Shown piece by piece: positions 12,401 through 24,413 of a DNA stretch of 64,000 nucleotides; within the stretch, counting starts at the first letter, position 1; each line of letters starts with the position of its first letter. The position numbers and the translations under genes were made by a program. Below the pieces are notes generated by a model. It was not told where the DNA came from and searched no databases. It saw only the letters and a program-made list of their open reading frames with translations. This DNA comes from Sipunculus nudus (taxonomy: Eukaryota > Annelida > Sipuncula > Golfingiida > Sipunculidae): the NCBI GenBank assembly GCA_026874595.1, contig CM049313.1, forward strand, positions 71,478,659 through 71,542,658. The letters are read 5' to 3'.

Positions 12401-12960
12401 CTGCCAGGATTTACGATTTTCATTCCGTCATCCTATTTCCCGTCAAGGCCAGACTATAATCTATCATCTTCCCGTCGACTCGATAGAAAGCAAATGGAAC
12501 CAAGCACAGGATCTGAATGAAAAAAAGTTTTATTTTTATTTTTTGGTTTTCTTGGAGTACATTAAGACTGTGCCACGTGACCTAATTTCAGGTATGGGTG
12601 GCCTTGGTCTTCACTTTTAACTTTTTGTGGTTATTTTTGTGACAAACGGGCATATTTTATTAAGTTCATCTGTATAATCTAATATTTCATATACCACTCA
12701 TGCCGCGTTGGGCTTAAAGGTACAAGCAATTGGTTATTTTTTTTCTGAAAATGTTAAACATATCCGATATTGAAACCTACCAACCTCATCTTTCAGGCCC
12801 GCTTATTCTTTCAACGTTTATTTGCTTCCCCTGAATCAAAGTTGCTACAATAGGCGTTACAATAATTAAGGTTATCTGTTCCACATTTTCCTGACGCCCA
12901 TAATTATCACCCAAACATTGCGGGTTTAACGGGGCACGGAATTATGTTGGAGGATTTTGC
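12401..12960 (-). pseudogene. Decayed coding sequence, tandem copy A
   Basis: This is the left copy of a tandem duplication, read on the minus strand, and is clearly broken. From right to left, a segment reading PIVATLIQGK (near 12845) corresponds to PIVAMLGCVLRG in copy B. A lysine-rich segment (near 12650) follows. Then comes an exon-like block whose frame reads RVDGKMIDYSLALTGN, matching RIGKKKGDYNLTFAGN in copy B. That block has an excellent acceptor (a T-rich tract then TTCATTCAG, about 12520) and a perfect donor (CAG|GTAAGAC, 12391-12400). Its frame nevertheless contains TGA and TAA stops, and the other segments also have stops. The family is unknown. Confidence 0.4.
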
Positions 12961-12999
12961 AAGACAAACCTGTTTATTAAATATCTGAAACATACAAAA

Positions 13000-13200
13000 T
13001 AATATTTGAAATTTATTTTTTTTTTTAATTTACCAAACCATATATGAAAATGTACTAAAATATTTACAAAACGTACCAAATATTTTTGAAAATCTACAAA
13101 AATATATTTAAAACCTACTAAATTATATTTTAAAGTCCACATGTATTTTATAAATGTAACAAAGTGTAGTTGAAAACGTCCCAAGGTAATTGATTTTTTG
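13000..13200. repeat. AT-rich minisatellite of copy A (about 20-bp unit)
   Basis: Degenerate repeats of a unit like TTTGAAAACCTACCAAAATA, the same unit as the array at 13990-14400. The minus-strand open frame of 119 codons at 12942-13301 is a product of this array. Confidence 0.7.
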
Positions 13201-13218
13201 AACGTATTTAAAATGCAA

Positions 13219-13945
13219 TTACTTAAATACATATCGGTATATGTGAATGCAACAAATATGTTTATGAAACAAAAGAGAACACGTTTTTCGCTGTATTGCA
13301 AGGTTTAATGAGGAACGTTCCATCGTTGTATTTCCCGCGAAGGTCAGATTGTAATCTCCTTTTTTCTTGCCGATTCGATCAATCTTTATTAATCTAGGTA
13401 GCAGACAGATACAAAGCAACTGGAAGACTGTAAATTATCATATCCTTAAGTGTTAAAACCCCTGCAATGTCATTCTTAAGAAACTCTCGACCAGGACTAG
13501 ATAACAGTGGGAACAAACGACAGGATGTGCGTGGAAGAGTTGATAACTTGATTCAGTTTTTACTGGTTCGCTTGAGTAATTCTAAGGCAGAACGACGTGG
13601 CCGCATTTGACTTGAGGGTGGCTCCGGGTTTTAACTTTTGTCCTTTTGGTATTTGCTTTATTGACGATTGGGCATTTAATTAAGTTCATCCGGATAAACT
13701 CATGTCACAGACACCATTGTCATAGACACCACTGAGTCTCATTTGAAGTATATCTGTAGGGTTTATCGTCCAATTTGACCGACAATATTAGACTCATCCG
13801 ACTTTGCAATGTTCCTTCCTGGCCTAATGTTTACTGTTTTTACAGCTCCGCGGAGTACACAACCTAACATCGCCACAATAGGTGCAAAAAGTGGCTTATC
13901 GCCCCCCCCCCCCCCCCCCCCCCGAAACTCATGACCAGCGTCCAT
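13219..13945 (-). pseudogene. Tandem copy B of the same coding sequence, less decayed
   Basis: Three minus-strand open frames lie in the order expected from copy A. At 13763-13945 a frame contains PLFAPIVAMLGCVLRGAVK; it also crosses a 22-C tract read as glycines, which looks like an insertion. At 13560-13676 there are 38 codons ending in TAA, containing KGQKLKPGATLKSNAATSF. At 13219-13419 there are 66 codons containing IDRIGKKKGDYNLTFAGN. Each corresponds to a segment of copy A at nucleotide and residue level, at an offset of roughly 0.9-1.03 kb. This argues that the sequence was once coding. Whether copy B is still a working gene is doubtful, since joining the three frames needs introns that I could not place. 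No family was recognised. Confidence 0.4.
13902..13923. repeat. Poly-C tract, 22 bp
   Basis: An uninterrupted C run inside duplicated copy B and absent from copy A, so it arose after the duplication. Confidence 0.95.
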
Positions 13946-13989
13946 CTAATGTCGGGGTTTATGGCGCACAGACATATTTCATGAATTCA

Positions 13990-14400
13990 TGCAAGACGAT
14001 GCCGTTCTTTTGATATTTGAAAACGTACCAAAAACATATTAGAAAAACACAATTTATATTTGAATACGTTCCAAAAATATTATTTGAAAACGTTTAAAAA
14101 GTAATTGAAAAAGTAATGATATATATTTGAAAACATACCAAAAATATAAGTGAAGAAACATACCAAAGTATTTTAGAAAACGTTCCAAATACACGTTTAA
14201 ACATTAAAAAAAAATTGAAAACGTACCAAAAATATTTGAATACATACTAAAGTATTTTTTGAAAGCGTACTAAAAATATTCGGAAACGTACTAAAATATA
14301 TTTGAAAACGTACCAAAATATATTTGAAAATGTACCAATATGCATCTGAAAACCAACAAAAATAAATTTATATTTCAAAACGTATAAATGACGTTTCAAA
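13990..14400. repeat. Minisatellite of copy B, unit close to TTTGAAAACGTACCAAAAAT
   Basis: About twenty degenerate copies of a unit of about 20 bp (GAAAACGTACCAAAAATAT), with variants such as GTACTAAAATA. It occupies the same position relative to copy B as the 13000-13200 array does to copy A. An open frame of 108 codons at 14388-14714 starts in its last units and runs into unique sequence; I regard it as unproven. Confidence 0.85.
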
Positions 14401-14714
14401 TTCTATTTGAAAACGTACCTAAATATCTAAAAATCCATTACGGTAAAACTGATGTGAAAAGTGCAATCAAAGTATTAAACATATTATACAAGACAAGCTC
14501 AGTAACAAAAGTCAAAAACGAGTTTGCAAATTTCTGTTTTGCAAACTTGTATTCAGAACTTCAGATACATTTAGAGATGCGTCAGTGTTATGCTGGGCAG
14601 GACCTAGCCGTCCTGACGGACGCCGATTTCAGCATTTCAAAGAGTCTGGTTAAAGCCATCTCTTTAACCAGCACCTCTCTGCAGACACCCCTGGATGAAT
14701 CGGTGGCGCTATAA

Positions 14715-17700
14715 GGCGTTTAACATGTGTTTAACCTATCATGGTAACACCTGGGATAGGAACGGCTGATTATATAAGGTGGTAACGGTGTTTGATTGGA
14801 ATATCACAAACTGACATTCTCCAAGCAGAAAAAAGTCACATAAACCAGGCGCACATGCAGCAGTGGTAAGTAAATTATAAAACAGTTTATCTACTCAACC
14901 TATAACAGGAGTGGAATGATTTCTCAATTGATTCGCTAAATTTTCGAAAGATCCATTAAGTTGTATTTTCTTGGGAAATCTGGACAAACCTGCAGTTACA
15001 ATTTGTAGGTGGCTCCACTTTTATTTTAAAAAAATATATATATATATATATCAAACAAAGTGGACAATACAGGAAAACTGTCCGTTGAAAGCAGAAAATA
15101 CTGATATTCTATAAAAATAAATAAAACATGTGCAATGAAAAATACCACACTATTTATGTTATTTATAAATCTTAGAGCAATACATAAAGCAATTTTAGAG
15201 AAGGCAGATTTTGTTTGTGCAAGTTTGACATAAAATATATCAACGAAAGCTGCAGGTCATTCTCCTTATCCAGTTCTTATTATTAGAACCATACTTGTCG
15301 ACATATTTTTTTATATTCTTAAATTTTTGGGGTATTATTTTACGTGTTTAATTGGCTAAACCGCTAAAAAACCGGTGAAAAGCAGGTCATGGATTGCGTC
15401 AACATGGACGGCGTCAAAAATCGAAAATCTTTGACCATAATAAAGTTCAGGACATTCCATTTTCGCAATCTTGAAAAACTGCACTTGTTATGATTCTCTT
15501 TCACCAAAACGGTAAATAGTTATAAAGTCAAGGGCAAGGTCCCTGTTTTGGCAAAGGTCGTGACCCCAGTTATGTTGATCTCGTCCGGAACCATGTATTT
15601 ATACAAATGCAAAGTGTCATGGAAACCAGCCCAGCGTCAGTGACAAATGTTGAAGGAGATTCGTACATTTAACTGTTATTTACCGATGACATTTGAGGTA
15701 CACCGTAGGTAAATATGTAGATATGTAGATATTAAGCTAGAGGTTGTCTGGCTCACACCGTGATCCGCGTATTTACAATTTAATAAAAACCTAGAATGCG
15801 ATTCCTGATAAATGCTGAAGGATACCGATTTAACTGTAATTTCTTAAAGACAAAAGACAAAACATAAAATAAATTAAATGTGACGATTCTACGACAACGA
15901 TAGCGCTTCAAACGGCCAGACCGGGTAGAAAACACAAATAATCCGAAACGGTGGGAACTCAGCGGGAGGACGGCAACCCAAAAGAAATTATCTTTGACAT
16001 CACGACCGGTTAATCAAGAATCATCTATGTTTTAGTATATTTTTTTAAAATTTAATCTTCAATGTTTCTTTTTCTAATCAAATCTACCATTGCCCCTAAT
16101 AATTATTACGAGTAAAGCACATTTTAGACATGTGTTATCTAAATTTGAAATATATACTATGTAGTAATATCCATGCCTCAGTGGACCACCCCCCTGCGGC
16201 AGTTAACGACCTACACTGTATTCAAATGTAAAAAGAAGACAGACATATTACACCGGTGTAAGGCATTTTGATAAATCGGTTATTATTATTTGACGGAACG
16301 TTCGCAGATATATAAGATTCAATTATCGATAAGGATATTAACTTTACATAAAAACAAGATATATGACCTCATATAAATAGAAATAACGCATAACTATATT
16401 CCTAGATCCTCAGAAAGTTCCCATTACTTTATGACATTTTAAATTACCCTTAAATGACCCTTTGGTGAAAACATCTGATATAACGAAAGACTGAAGTAAA
16501 GTTCTCCGGTATACGAAATGTACAGTGGAACGTCTGCTTACGGGCACCCCTGTACCTAGGGCATGTACTATTTACTCCTATTGTGGGCAAAATGGTCAGT
16601 CCCGTCAGTGTCCGTTATTCGGAGGTTCTGTTGTGTATGACACATGAAGTACTCGCTCCTATGACATAGCAAGAAAGATGTCCATTGCTAACCCTTCTAT
16701 ATGACGGGTTAGAAGAGTTGAAAATGGCAATCACGGTAACTTTTATAACTTATGTATTTTCGATGTTGGTTTTGGAATTAAAAGGGCGTCACTCATTGGA
16801 CGAACTAAAATAATATGGGCTTTCGTCTTCCGTCCGTCTGTGCGTAAAATTCCCTGGAAATTCCAATTCCTGTCTCACGCGTTAATCCAAGTACCATTCG
16901 AACTATTAGCGGGAAAATTCCGCTAAAGATTTGTCTATATGAGAGAATAATGTTCTGCTAACTCCTTTTCACAGACCCGTCAAAGATCAAATGTGACGCA
17001 CGCGGCGGACTTAAATTTTTTTAGCGTTTTAACTAAATAAATAAATAAAGAAATCGCCATGACTCTTTTAGAAGATTGAAATTTCAGGCCCACCAATCAG
17101 ATACAGTGTATAATAAGGCCCTATTTAGTAAAATTAAAGCGCCAACCATTTCTTAGACTAGTTTACTCCAGGATTGCAATTTTTTTTGAAGCTGTGATTT
17201 ACAATTTTGATATAGTCTTTTGTTAGGAATGTTTATTGCTGATGATGAGAAGTCTTGTATGTTTGGCTTTGTAAATTGCCTTATAAGAATTGGTGTAATT
17301 ACCTTGTTAAACAGTCATTTTCCAGGTTTAAGTACTCAATTAAATCAGATAAATTTGCTTTATCTTGACAAAATAACCACAACTCTTCTGTGATATTTAT
17401 GATCACAGTAAGGCTTATGGTTTAAAAGTTATTAAAAGTCTTCACTTGTCCAACACGACTTGCCCCGAGGACATATGCGTGGAGCGTGAAATGATGCTTT
17501 TTCGTAGGCAAATTAAGGGCTCAAGAAACCACTTTGTGTATATCAGCGTAATAAGACTTGATTCGATAAGCCTGTGTATCAACTGTGTTATTAGAGAATT
17601 AACATAGATTTACTTTGTATCGAATTGTGGTGCTTTGGTAAAATGAACCTTCATGTCTCATGGAACATTTTTATACTACTACAAATATCATATATATATA

Positions 17701-17770
17701 TCTTCTCATCACAGGGTCTTCACATATCAGTTTGTTGTCTCTAGCGCTCTTTGGGCAATTTGTTCACTCA
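14715..17770. other. Unique AT-rich sequence, no recognised gene
   Basis: No coding-like frame, RNA gene or clear transposon was recognised. There is a short (TA)n at 15033-15051. Around 15500-15560 the sequence has the 'kept-together' GGTCAAGG-type words common in molluscan interspersed repeats. Confidence 0.6.
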
Positions 17771-17779
17771 GGTCAGTAG

Positions 17780-18054
17780 GGAGTCCTCAGATGGGAAATG
17801 ACCTTCCACATGTACCCGGTGTCGGATTTCATAAAGGCGGATCTGTCTGAGGCCATTTGGGAAGACTGTATTAAGTCAAGTGGGGCGTCGTGACAGCTTG
17901 TCTCTGAACTGAGTTTTATCGGAATAACAATTAACTGAACGGGACCAGCTGTGTCCAAGCCGAGTGGGTGACAGATCTTGCTGTAGAAGCAATACCCTGG
18001 GAACTGGTGGGTCAAGTCGCACGTCTGATGAACTTCTACAAACGGATACACTAG
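17780..18054 (+). pseudogene. GC-rich coding-like island, strand uncertain
   Basis: This block is about 50% GC in surroundings near one third GC. On the plus strand a 37-codon frame (17780-17890, reading ...FIKADLSEAIWEDCIKSSG) is cut by TGA in a TCG-TGA context, as expected of decay of CGA. A 39-codon frame shifted by one phase (17935-18051, reading ...AIPWELVGQVARLMNFYKR) then ends at TAG. On the minus strand a single uninterrupted 92-codon frame covers 17773-18051. It is preceded by a good acceptor (pyrimidine tract ending CACACCTCTAG). Either the plus strand is a frameshifted relic or the minus strand is an intact terminal exon. I favour neither strongly. No family was recognised. Confidence 0.3.
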
Positions 18055-19795
18055 AGGTGTGGGTTGGATGAAAAAGACGAGGGAAAGGCCACAGTAACAA
18101 ATACCCAGCCTACGAACCTCTGCCAGAATTTTCTAATCATACACGCTTTAGTGAAACGGATTGGTGGGCGGCAGGACAAACACTGCCCTTAAATTCCTTC
18201 CAATCAGCGGCCTCTAAGGAATCTCCCAATGCCACAATGGTATATGATCCTTAGAAATAATATATTATAATGAGCCATATTACCTTCAAATGTTATGTAT
18301 TGTTCCTTTGGTGTCACATTAACCCTCCACTCAAAGTTTAATCACAATATGTTCAATGCTTTTTGCGGAAACGTGTTAATAGTCAAGCCAGGAAGAAAAT
18401 ATAACACCACTCCACCCGGCGAAGGTTTTTAAATGAAATTAAAATGTCAAGCCTTCTATTAGCCGTACACTAATATTATCTAGTCGACCAGGATACATCA
18501 TAACATAACATTAGAAACATATTTTGGATCTTGACATGGCCTGTAGCGCCATATTACGCTCGATTCACAAAAATCTGTATATATGCGTTTAACCACTTAC
18601 AATGTACACAGCTATATATTTGTCATCCGACGAGTCAGTCGTATGACCGTTTGGTTAAATACGGTTATTAGTCAATGGTCTACGCAGAGTCATCGGCAGC
18701 AAATTAGACACAAGCATACTTCACAGACTAACGTAAGATTCCGCTGGTTAGGGATTGTGGGTTAATAAAACCTTTCTCCACAATACACTTGGGCTTCTAA
18801 TTACATTCAGTTGCTTAGGTATAAATGTAGTGAATAAAGTCTGTTAAACTCTGTCGAATAAGAACTGTGCAATTAAAACAGGGGAAGTTTAAATGAACTG
18901 TAACACATTTTCAGCAAAAAATCTTAACTCAAAGGGGTCCGTTAACAGTAGATAAAGACAAGTGCCACGTTTATAAAAATATTTAAGACTTTAGCATGCA
19001 TTTCCTTTTAAAACAAAATGTGTAATTTAAATTTTAATTAACCCTTGGACTACATGTATTCATTGATAATTACAGGAGATGGATATATTTTTTAAATATT
19101 AGGGTTAGGAATTTCATTTATTCAATAATACAGAATCAGATAGTATCTAATATTAGTCTAAAACCAAAACTAGAGTTACTTTAACAATATTAACTATAGC
19201 ATTACAGGAATCAATCGAACATTATTATGTTGATCTTCAATGTAATTTATATTAAAACAGCCTATTTACACCCAAATGACAAACTGAAAGCGCGGTAGGC
19301 TTCATTGTAGAAGATCGTAACAGGTTTGACCGTCTCTAGGTGCATGTAATATTAGGTTATTTAAACTAAAGGGTAAGTGATTCTCATATTAAATTTCAGA
19401 TTGAATAAGTATCTGTTTGCCGAAACGAACGTATTATTTAATGTCTATAAACAGGTTATTAAAAGTTAATTTATATTTAATTTACATTGTATTATACTAT
19501 ATAAGTCATGGCTTCATTAATAGTTCTGTGGATTAAATTGCCCTTATGAAACATTGTATCCTTTAAGGAGATTTTTTTGCGATATAGGACGTGTATTTAC
19601 TTAAAATAATCTTTTAATCTTAAAAGAAATGGACCAGTAAACGGCATACGGGTTGTCCGTTGTGTTTATTTTATTATGATTTTAACATGTGGGGATCCCG
19701 CAAAAATAATCATAACACATTCAGCAAGGACATCTGGCGGCAAATCAGACGAACCAGAGTTTTGCAAAGGACTTCAAAGACATCAGTGTTACGTT
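18055..19795. other. Unique AT-rich sequence, nothing recognised
   Basis: No gene, RNA or clear repeat was seen. The 60-codon frame at 18583-18765 covers another GTCGTATGAC-type motif and is not convincing. Confidence 0.6.
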
Positions 19796-20225
19796 TTAGC
19801 TAAAGGTCTTTTTGTCCGTTGTTCGCCTGTCTGTCTGTCCGTCCGTTAACAGGGCACAAATCGTACAGCTGCTGACCCTAGAAACTTTTTACTGAAAACC
19901 CATTGAGGTTCATAAAAAGTCTCCTTGAAAATCTGGAATTAGGTCACTGCTTCCTGTATTCTCCGAGCTATGGGGCTCGTAATTAACCCCCCCCCCCTCC
20001 TTAATAGTTACAAAAATTTATGCATATGCTCCAGTATCTGAATATATAAATAATTCATTGATTGCATTGATTCTCTCGATGCATCTTGATTATTTAGTGT
20101 TACATCAGTTCGTGAGGACTAGTGGCGCCGCCTATATTTTTTTTTACAATTTTTGCCATTTTTTCTCTATTTTTTGAGACCTTCAAATGAAGCAGTCTGT
20201 TCGTTAATAGTGCATACACGATAAC

Positions 20226-20266
20226 CAGGGACGTAGCCATGATTAACCGAACTGTTTTGCAAAGGC

Positions 20267-20341
<75 letters not shown>

Positions 20342-20850
20342 GTTTTTATTTAATGTATTCAGAATTAAAGAAACGTACCAACTTCCTATAATAATATGCA
20401 TGTTGGTAATTCATTCAGTATACGATATTGATTAAACATATTGACTTCTATTTACTTCAAATACTTTATTTAAAACATTTAGAATAGATGTAAAATTGTC
20501 ACCTCACATGTTTGTTAAACAAGCATTTTGACGCGGAACCTTTTGGTAAACTACCAATCGTACCAGTACAAATCGAATAGCTATCTGTACTGGTACAATT
20601 GCAAATCGTACCAGATTTCCATTTGTACCATGAGTTGTCATATATATTTAAAACACCCAAATAATTAAATTCAACACAAAATTAATGTGTAAATTCCAAT
20701 CAGAAATATCAGTGGTATAAGGTGAATAAATAAAAAGAATCATATTTCCAGGATCAAATAAGTCCCAAATCTGTGGAGGACTAGGGGTACTGGGTGAGAA
20801 GGGGGGGGGGGGATTGCCCCCTGCCCCCCCCCCCTTTGGCTACGCCCCTA
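20226..20850. mobile_element. Non-autonomous hAT-like element with CAGGGACGTAGCC terminus
   Basis: The left end reads CAGGGACGTAGCCATG. The right end reads TTTGGCTACGCCCCT, whose reverse complement is AGGGGCGTAGCCAAA. These ends resemble the CAGGGGCGTAGCC termini found on many invertebrate hAT-type MITEs (established knowledge). The interior holds a 70-bp (AT)n array, a GTACCAGTACA hairpin (20560-20596) and facing poly-G and poly-C runs near the right end. I could not find a clean 8-bp target duplication, so superfamily assignment is tentative. Confidence 0.45.
20270..20339. repeat. (AT)n microsatellite, about 70 bp
   Basis: Uninterrupted AT dinucleotides just inside the left end of the hAT-like element. 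Confidence 0.95.
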
Positions 20851-21639
20851 AGTAACCTTTATTTCTAGTAACTTTTGATTGTTCATCCAGGGAGTTTATA
20901 GTCACATCTCCTTGTAAAGCTGAAATAAGGTCATGGTGATCTTATTTTGCGAGCACCGGCCTTAAAGAAGCTGATTTTGAGCATAAAGTGAGTAAGACGG
21001 GGCATAGATTCTCACTGCTTGACCTAGAAGTTTTTCTAGCAACCTGGAATTAGGTCGTAGCAGATTGACGTAGAAACTTTTAACTGAGCATCAGGGTATT
21101 TCCTGGTGAAATCTTCTTGGAAACCATAAATAAATTCGAGATCATTGTTACCCTTATCTAAATAAATTGGGAAAACAAACCTGATTTTGTTCACTCAGGA
21201 AGTCATTCTACCCATTGTTCAAGATTCCTTAACAAATATTGTTCACCAGATCATAACATCAATTATTAATACATGCAATACACCTGTATTTCAAATTCAG
21301 CTCAGCGACATGGCACATGGGCCACATGTTTTTTTTTTTTTTTATCTTTTTGTCAATATTGCATTGTTGATAAGTATGAGGCGTTAATAGCATATTTCTT
21401 TACAAGATTCACCTGGAATTCATTAATATGTACACTGAGTAAGCCATAAATCACATCATTCTATATAAAGGTGGCTTTTAAACATTAAAACTGTACTATT
21501 ACTAAGACTCATCAATAAACCTGTGAAAATGATAAAGAAAGTCCCCAGACGTCTTGATGGACACATACTGCTCAAACTTACATGCTAACGGATGGGAGAT
21601 AAATCCAGTCAGCGAACGTGTTTCCTCTACAGGCGATGT

Positions 21640-21740
21640 GTCCTATCGAGGCATTTTAAATCACGCGAGACATGGCCCATCGAGACTTGTTAAATCACGC
21701 GAGACGCGGCCACTGAGACACGATAAATCACAGCACAAGT
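21640..21740. repeat. Three tandem copies of a 32-bp unit
   Basis: ATCGAGGCATTTTAAATCAC, then ATCGAGACTTGTTAAATCAC, then a more diverged CTGAGACACGATAAATCAC. The first two copies continue GCGAGAC(A/G)(T/C)GGCC. The 69-codon frame over this array is not supported as a gene. Confidence 0.7.
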
Positions 21741-21963
21741 CAACAGCATCCTGCATTCCTTGATCGTCGCCCTGGTCACACAGAATGACAGGTTATTTTA
21801 GCCCACAATGTTAAATTAACTAGAATACGGGTTGTCGACAAGCGACTACGTGTATCCGCCAAAATCAGGGTGGAACGGGTGAAGTGAGGCATGGATTGAT
21901 TGGCAAAGGAAAATAGAGTGAAGTATTGCATATTAGCATGGATGTCTGCAGCCGAAATGTGTA

Positions 21964-22745
21964 TGTAGGTTGCGCCACCGACCACAAAATCCAGAAAGCT
22001 GTCAAAGTTGTATAAATATGCAAAATTTAAGGCGGATAAGTCAAACCACTACATGTATATGAATGATTTTAGCCCGTGGCAGACGAACAGGCGGAAGCTG
22101 TGCAAAATGGTTACAGGTGGCGCCACCAGTTTTGCGTATGACAAAGAACTATGTAAGATCTATACACATGCAAAACTTTGGCCCAATCGGTCAAAAGGTT
22201 CCAGAGATATGAGCTTCGTAAACTAGAAAGTAGGTGGCGCCACCTGTCATAAGATCAAGAGAGATGTCAAGGATGTATAAACCTGCAAAATTTTATGATA
22301 TGTAAAACCACCGAGATATGAGTGATTTTATCCCACGGCAGACAAACAGACGGATGCTGTGCAAAATGGCTGCAGGTGGCGCCATCAATTTTGCGTATGA
22401 TAAAGAGTTATGTGAGATCTATACACATGAAAAAATTTGGCCCAATCGGAAAAACGGTGCCCGAGATAAGAGCTTTGATGTCTGCAGATTGAAATGTGAA
22501 TGTAGGTAGCGATCCAGGATGTATAAGCATGCCGAATTTCAGGTGAATTAGTCAAACCACTGCAGAGATATGAGATTTAATTCAAGGCAGACTAACAGAT
22601 GGACACTGTGCAAACATGGTTGTAGGTGGCGCCACCATGTTTTGTTTATGTTATAAAGCTATCCAAGGGCTACATTTGTAATTTTTTTTCCCTGATCGGT
22701 CAAACGGTTCCCGAGATATGTGGGTTTATGTGTGGAAACAGACGC
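21964..22745. repeat. Tandem array, three units of about 270 bp with GGTGGCGCCACC
   Basis: Units start near 21964, 22230 and 22502 (GTAGGTNGCG). Each contains, in order, ATGTATAA with a few bases then TGC(A/C)(A/G)AATTT, a GGCAGAC(G/A)AACAG word, TGTGCAAAATGG, a second GGTGGCGCCA, and (in the first two) TATACACATG then GGCCCAATCGG. The palindrome GGTGGCGCCACC is perfect at 22232-22243. Two units give open frames (22008-22226 and 22318-22509) with similar translations. Those are consequences of the repeat and not paralogous genes. Confidence 0.85.
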
Positions 22746-22960
22746 ACAAATGGACGCTGGGTAGAGAGGAAAGGTCAGAGGTCAAGGAAAATTGGTTAGG
22801 CACAAGTTCACATGTGACCCGTTAAGTTTCGGAAAAATCCGTCCAGTAGTAGGAGTTCTCCGGAAACAAACGCAGCGGCGGTGGCGGCGGCGGCGGAACC
22901 CGATCAAAAACATAGCATCAGCAAAACTTCGTTTTGGCGGATACAATGAGAACTTTGATC
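22746..22960 (+). repeat. Array tail with GGCGGCGGCGG run
   Basis: The array ends in the sentence '...gttctccggaaacaaacg' followed by a GGCGGTGGCGGCGGCGGCGG run and then TTTTGGCGGATAC. Endings of this kind close many molluscan interspersed repeats of this type. Confidence 0.5.
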
Positions 22961-24343
22961 GCTATAGATATTCCCTTGCTTCTTTTAAGGTTTTAATTTA
23001 AAAGTGACTTTTGTTTGTGCAAAGCACAAATATGGAAAGTGTGACATCGATCTTGCTATACATTATTGCTATATTTTGTATTATTTCCTTCCATCTAATA
23101 CTTATAAAAGGAATTCGGTTCACGTCTGTTCGCAATGTTCTCTAAAACCGCGTTGTGGACAATAGTGTGCCAAACATAATTTTAAAGGTTATTATGCCCG
23201 CAGTGACATAGGCGTTAAGAGAATAAATATTTCTTAATCTACAAATAATTTTGAGTGATTTTCCGTTTTTACTGACTTGGACAGAGGTTAGACCGAGCCC
23301 AGGCGGACTGCCTTCGGCAATGAGCGGAACGCATGCATCGTGGTCTCTCAACTTTAAACACAACTATTGTTCACAAGGATAATGCTTGCTTTCATTGAGA
23401 GATTTGAGCCTGTCGGGCCTTCTCGTTTTATGAAACGGAGAATTCAACCCAGGAGGAATAATGACAAAACCTAATTCAAGGTCCCAATTTCACGAACAGG
23501 CGTGGGGTGGGGGTGAGGTGGAGTGGTGGCAGGGTTTCAGGCCTCAAAATTTGTCTGATACGATGAAAAAAAGGTTGCGGTGGTTGAAAATGAATACGGA
23601 CCCTCCTTATAGAGTCCCGTTGGGTCCGCTTCTGCTACTTACAAGGTATGCATATTTCTGTTTCTTTCTTCAGGAACAGTTTCCTTGCAACGTACATTTA
23701 ATAAATCTTTCATGTGTTCCTCCCATTCCGGTTCGCAATGTAAACACTATCACTGACAAGGTCTTCAAGGTAAACATACCGGATTATACATTTCTTGCCA
23801 CGAGCACAGCCCCACAAAATAAATGTTAAAAATATTGGAGCGACTGCAGGATCACTCACGCACTGTCTCCACTAGGTTATGAGTTTATACGGACGGACGA
23901 TATGATGTTTAGGATTCATGTAATTTAAAACTAAGAAGCAGATAAAAATAAGTTGCAAAATTAAGATACAAGTACATAGAAACGTTTTCTGTTCACAGAA
24001 GTGTTGTGCCTCAGAGAGGTGAATGCGTGAGTTGTTCTGCAGTCCTGCCAAAATCTAATGGAGACAATTTCCCACTGAAAACCTATATTTCTGTCAACTT
24101 TTAGAATAAAAACATGAGCAAACATATCACATCTCAGTTAATAAATCTCCCCAACCCCGGTAATGAGCCTGGTATACCGGGTCTATCAGCTAGTGAAATA
24201 TAAATAGAAGTAGAAGATTTCAACCTAAACCAAGATTCTAAGATTAAATAAACCTGACAAATACGTACAGATACGCCATCTCCGGCGGACACTGATCACT
24301 CGCCCCGGGCAATATCAATGGCCACCGATTTAGACAGGTTTCA

Positions 24344-24413
<70 letters not shown>

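Larger units (their letters stand above)
19800..21135. repeat. Diverged tandem interspersed repeat, interrupted by a hAT-like element
   Basis: Related sentences occur at about 19860-19960 and 20940-21130. Shared words are CTAGAAACTTTTTACTGA / GTAGAAACTTTTAACTGA, then a CTCCTTG / CTTCTTGG word, and TGGAATTAGGTC. The two parts are separated by the hAT-like insertion at 20226-20850. Such directionally repeated, stop-containing units are typical of bivalve intergenic DNA. Confidence 0.45.

Noticed and set aside
12942-13301. 119-codon minus-strand frame
   Set aside because: Product of the AT-rich minisatellite; low-complexity Phe/Tyr/Lys composition.
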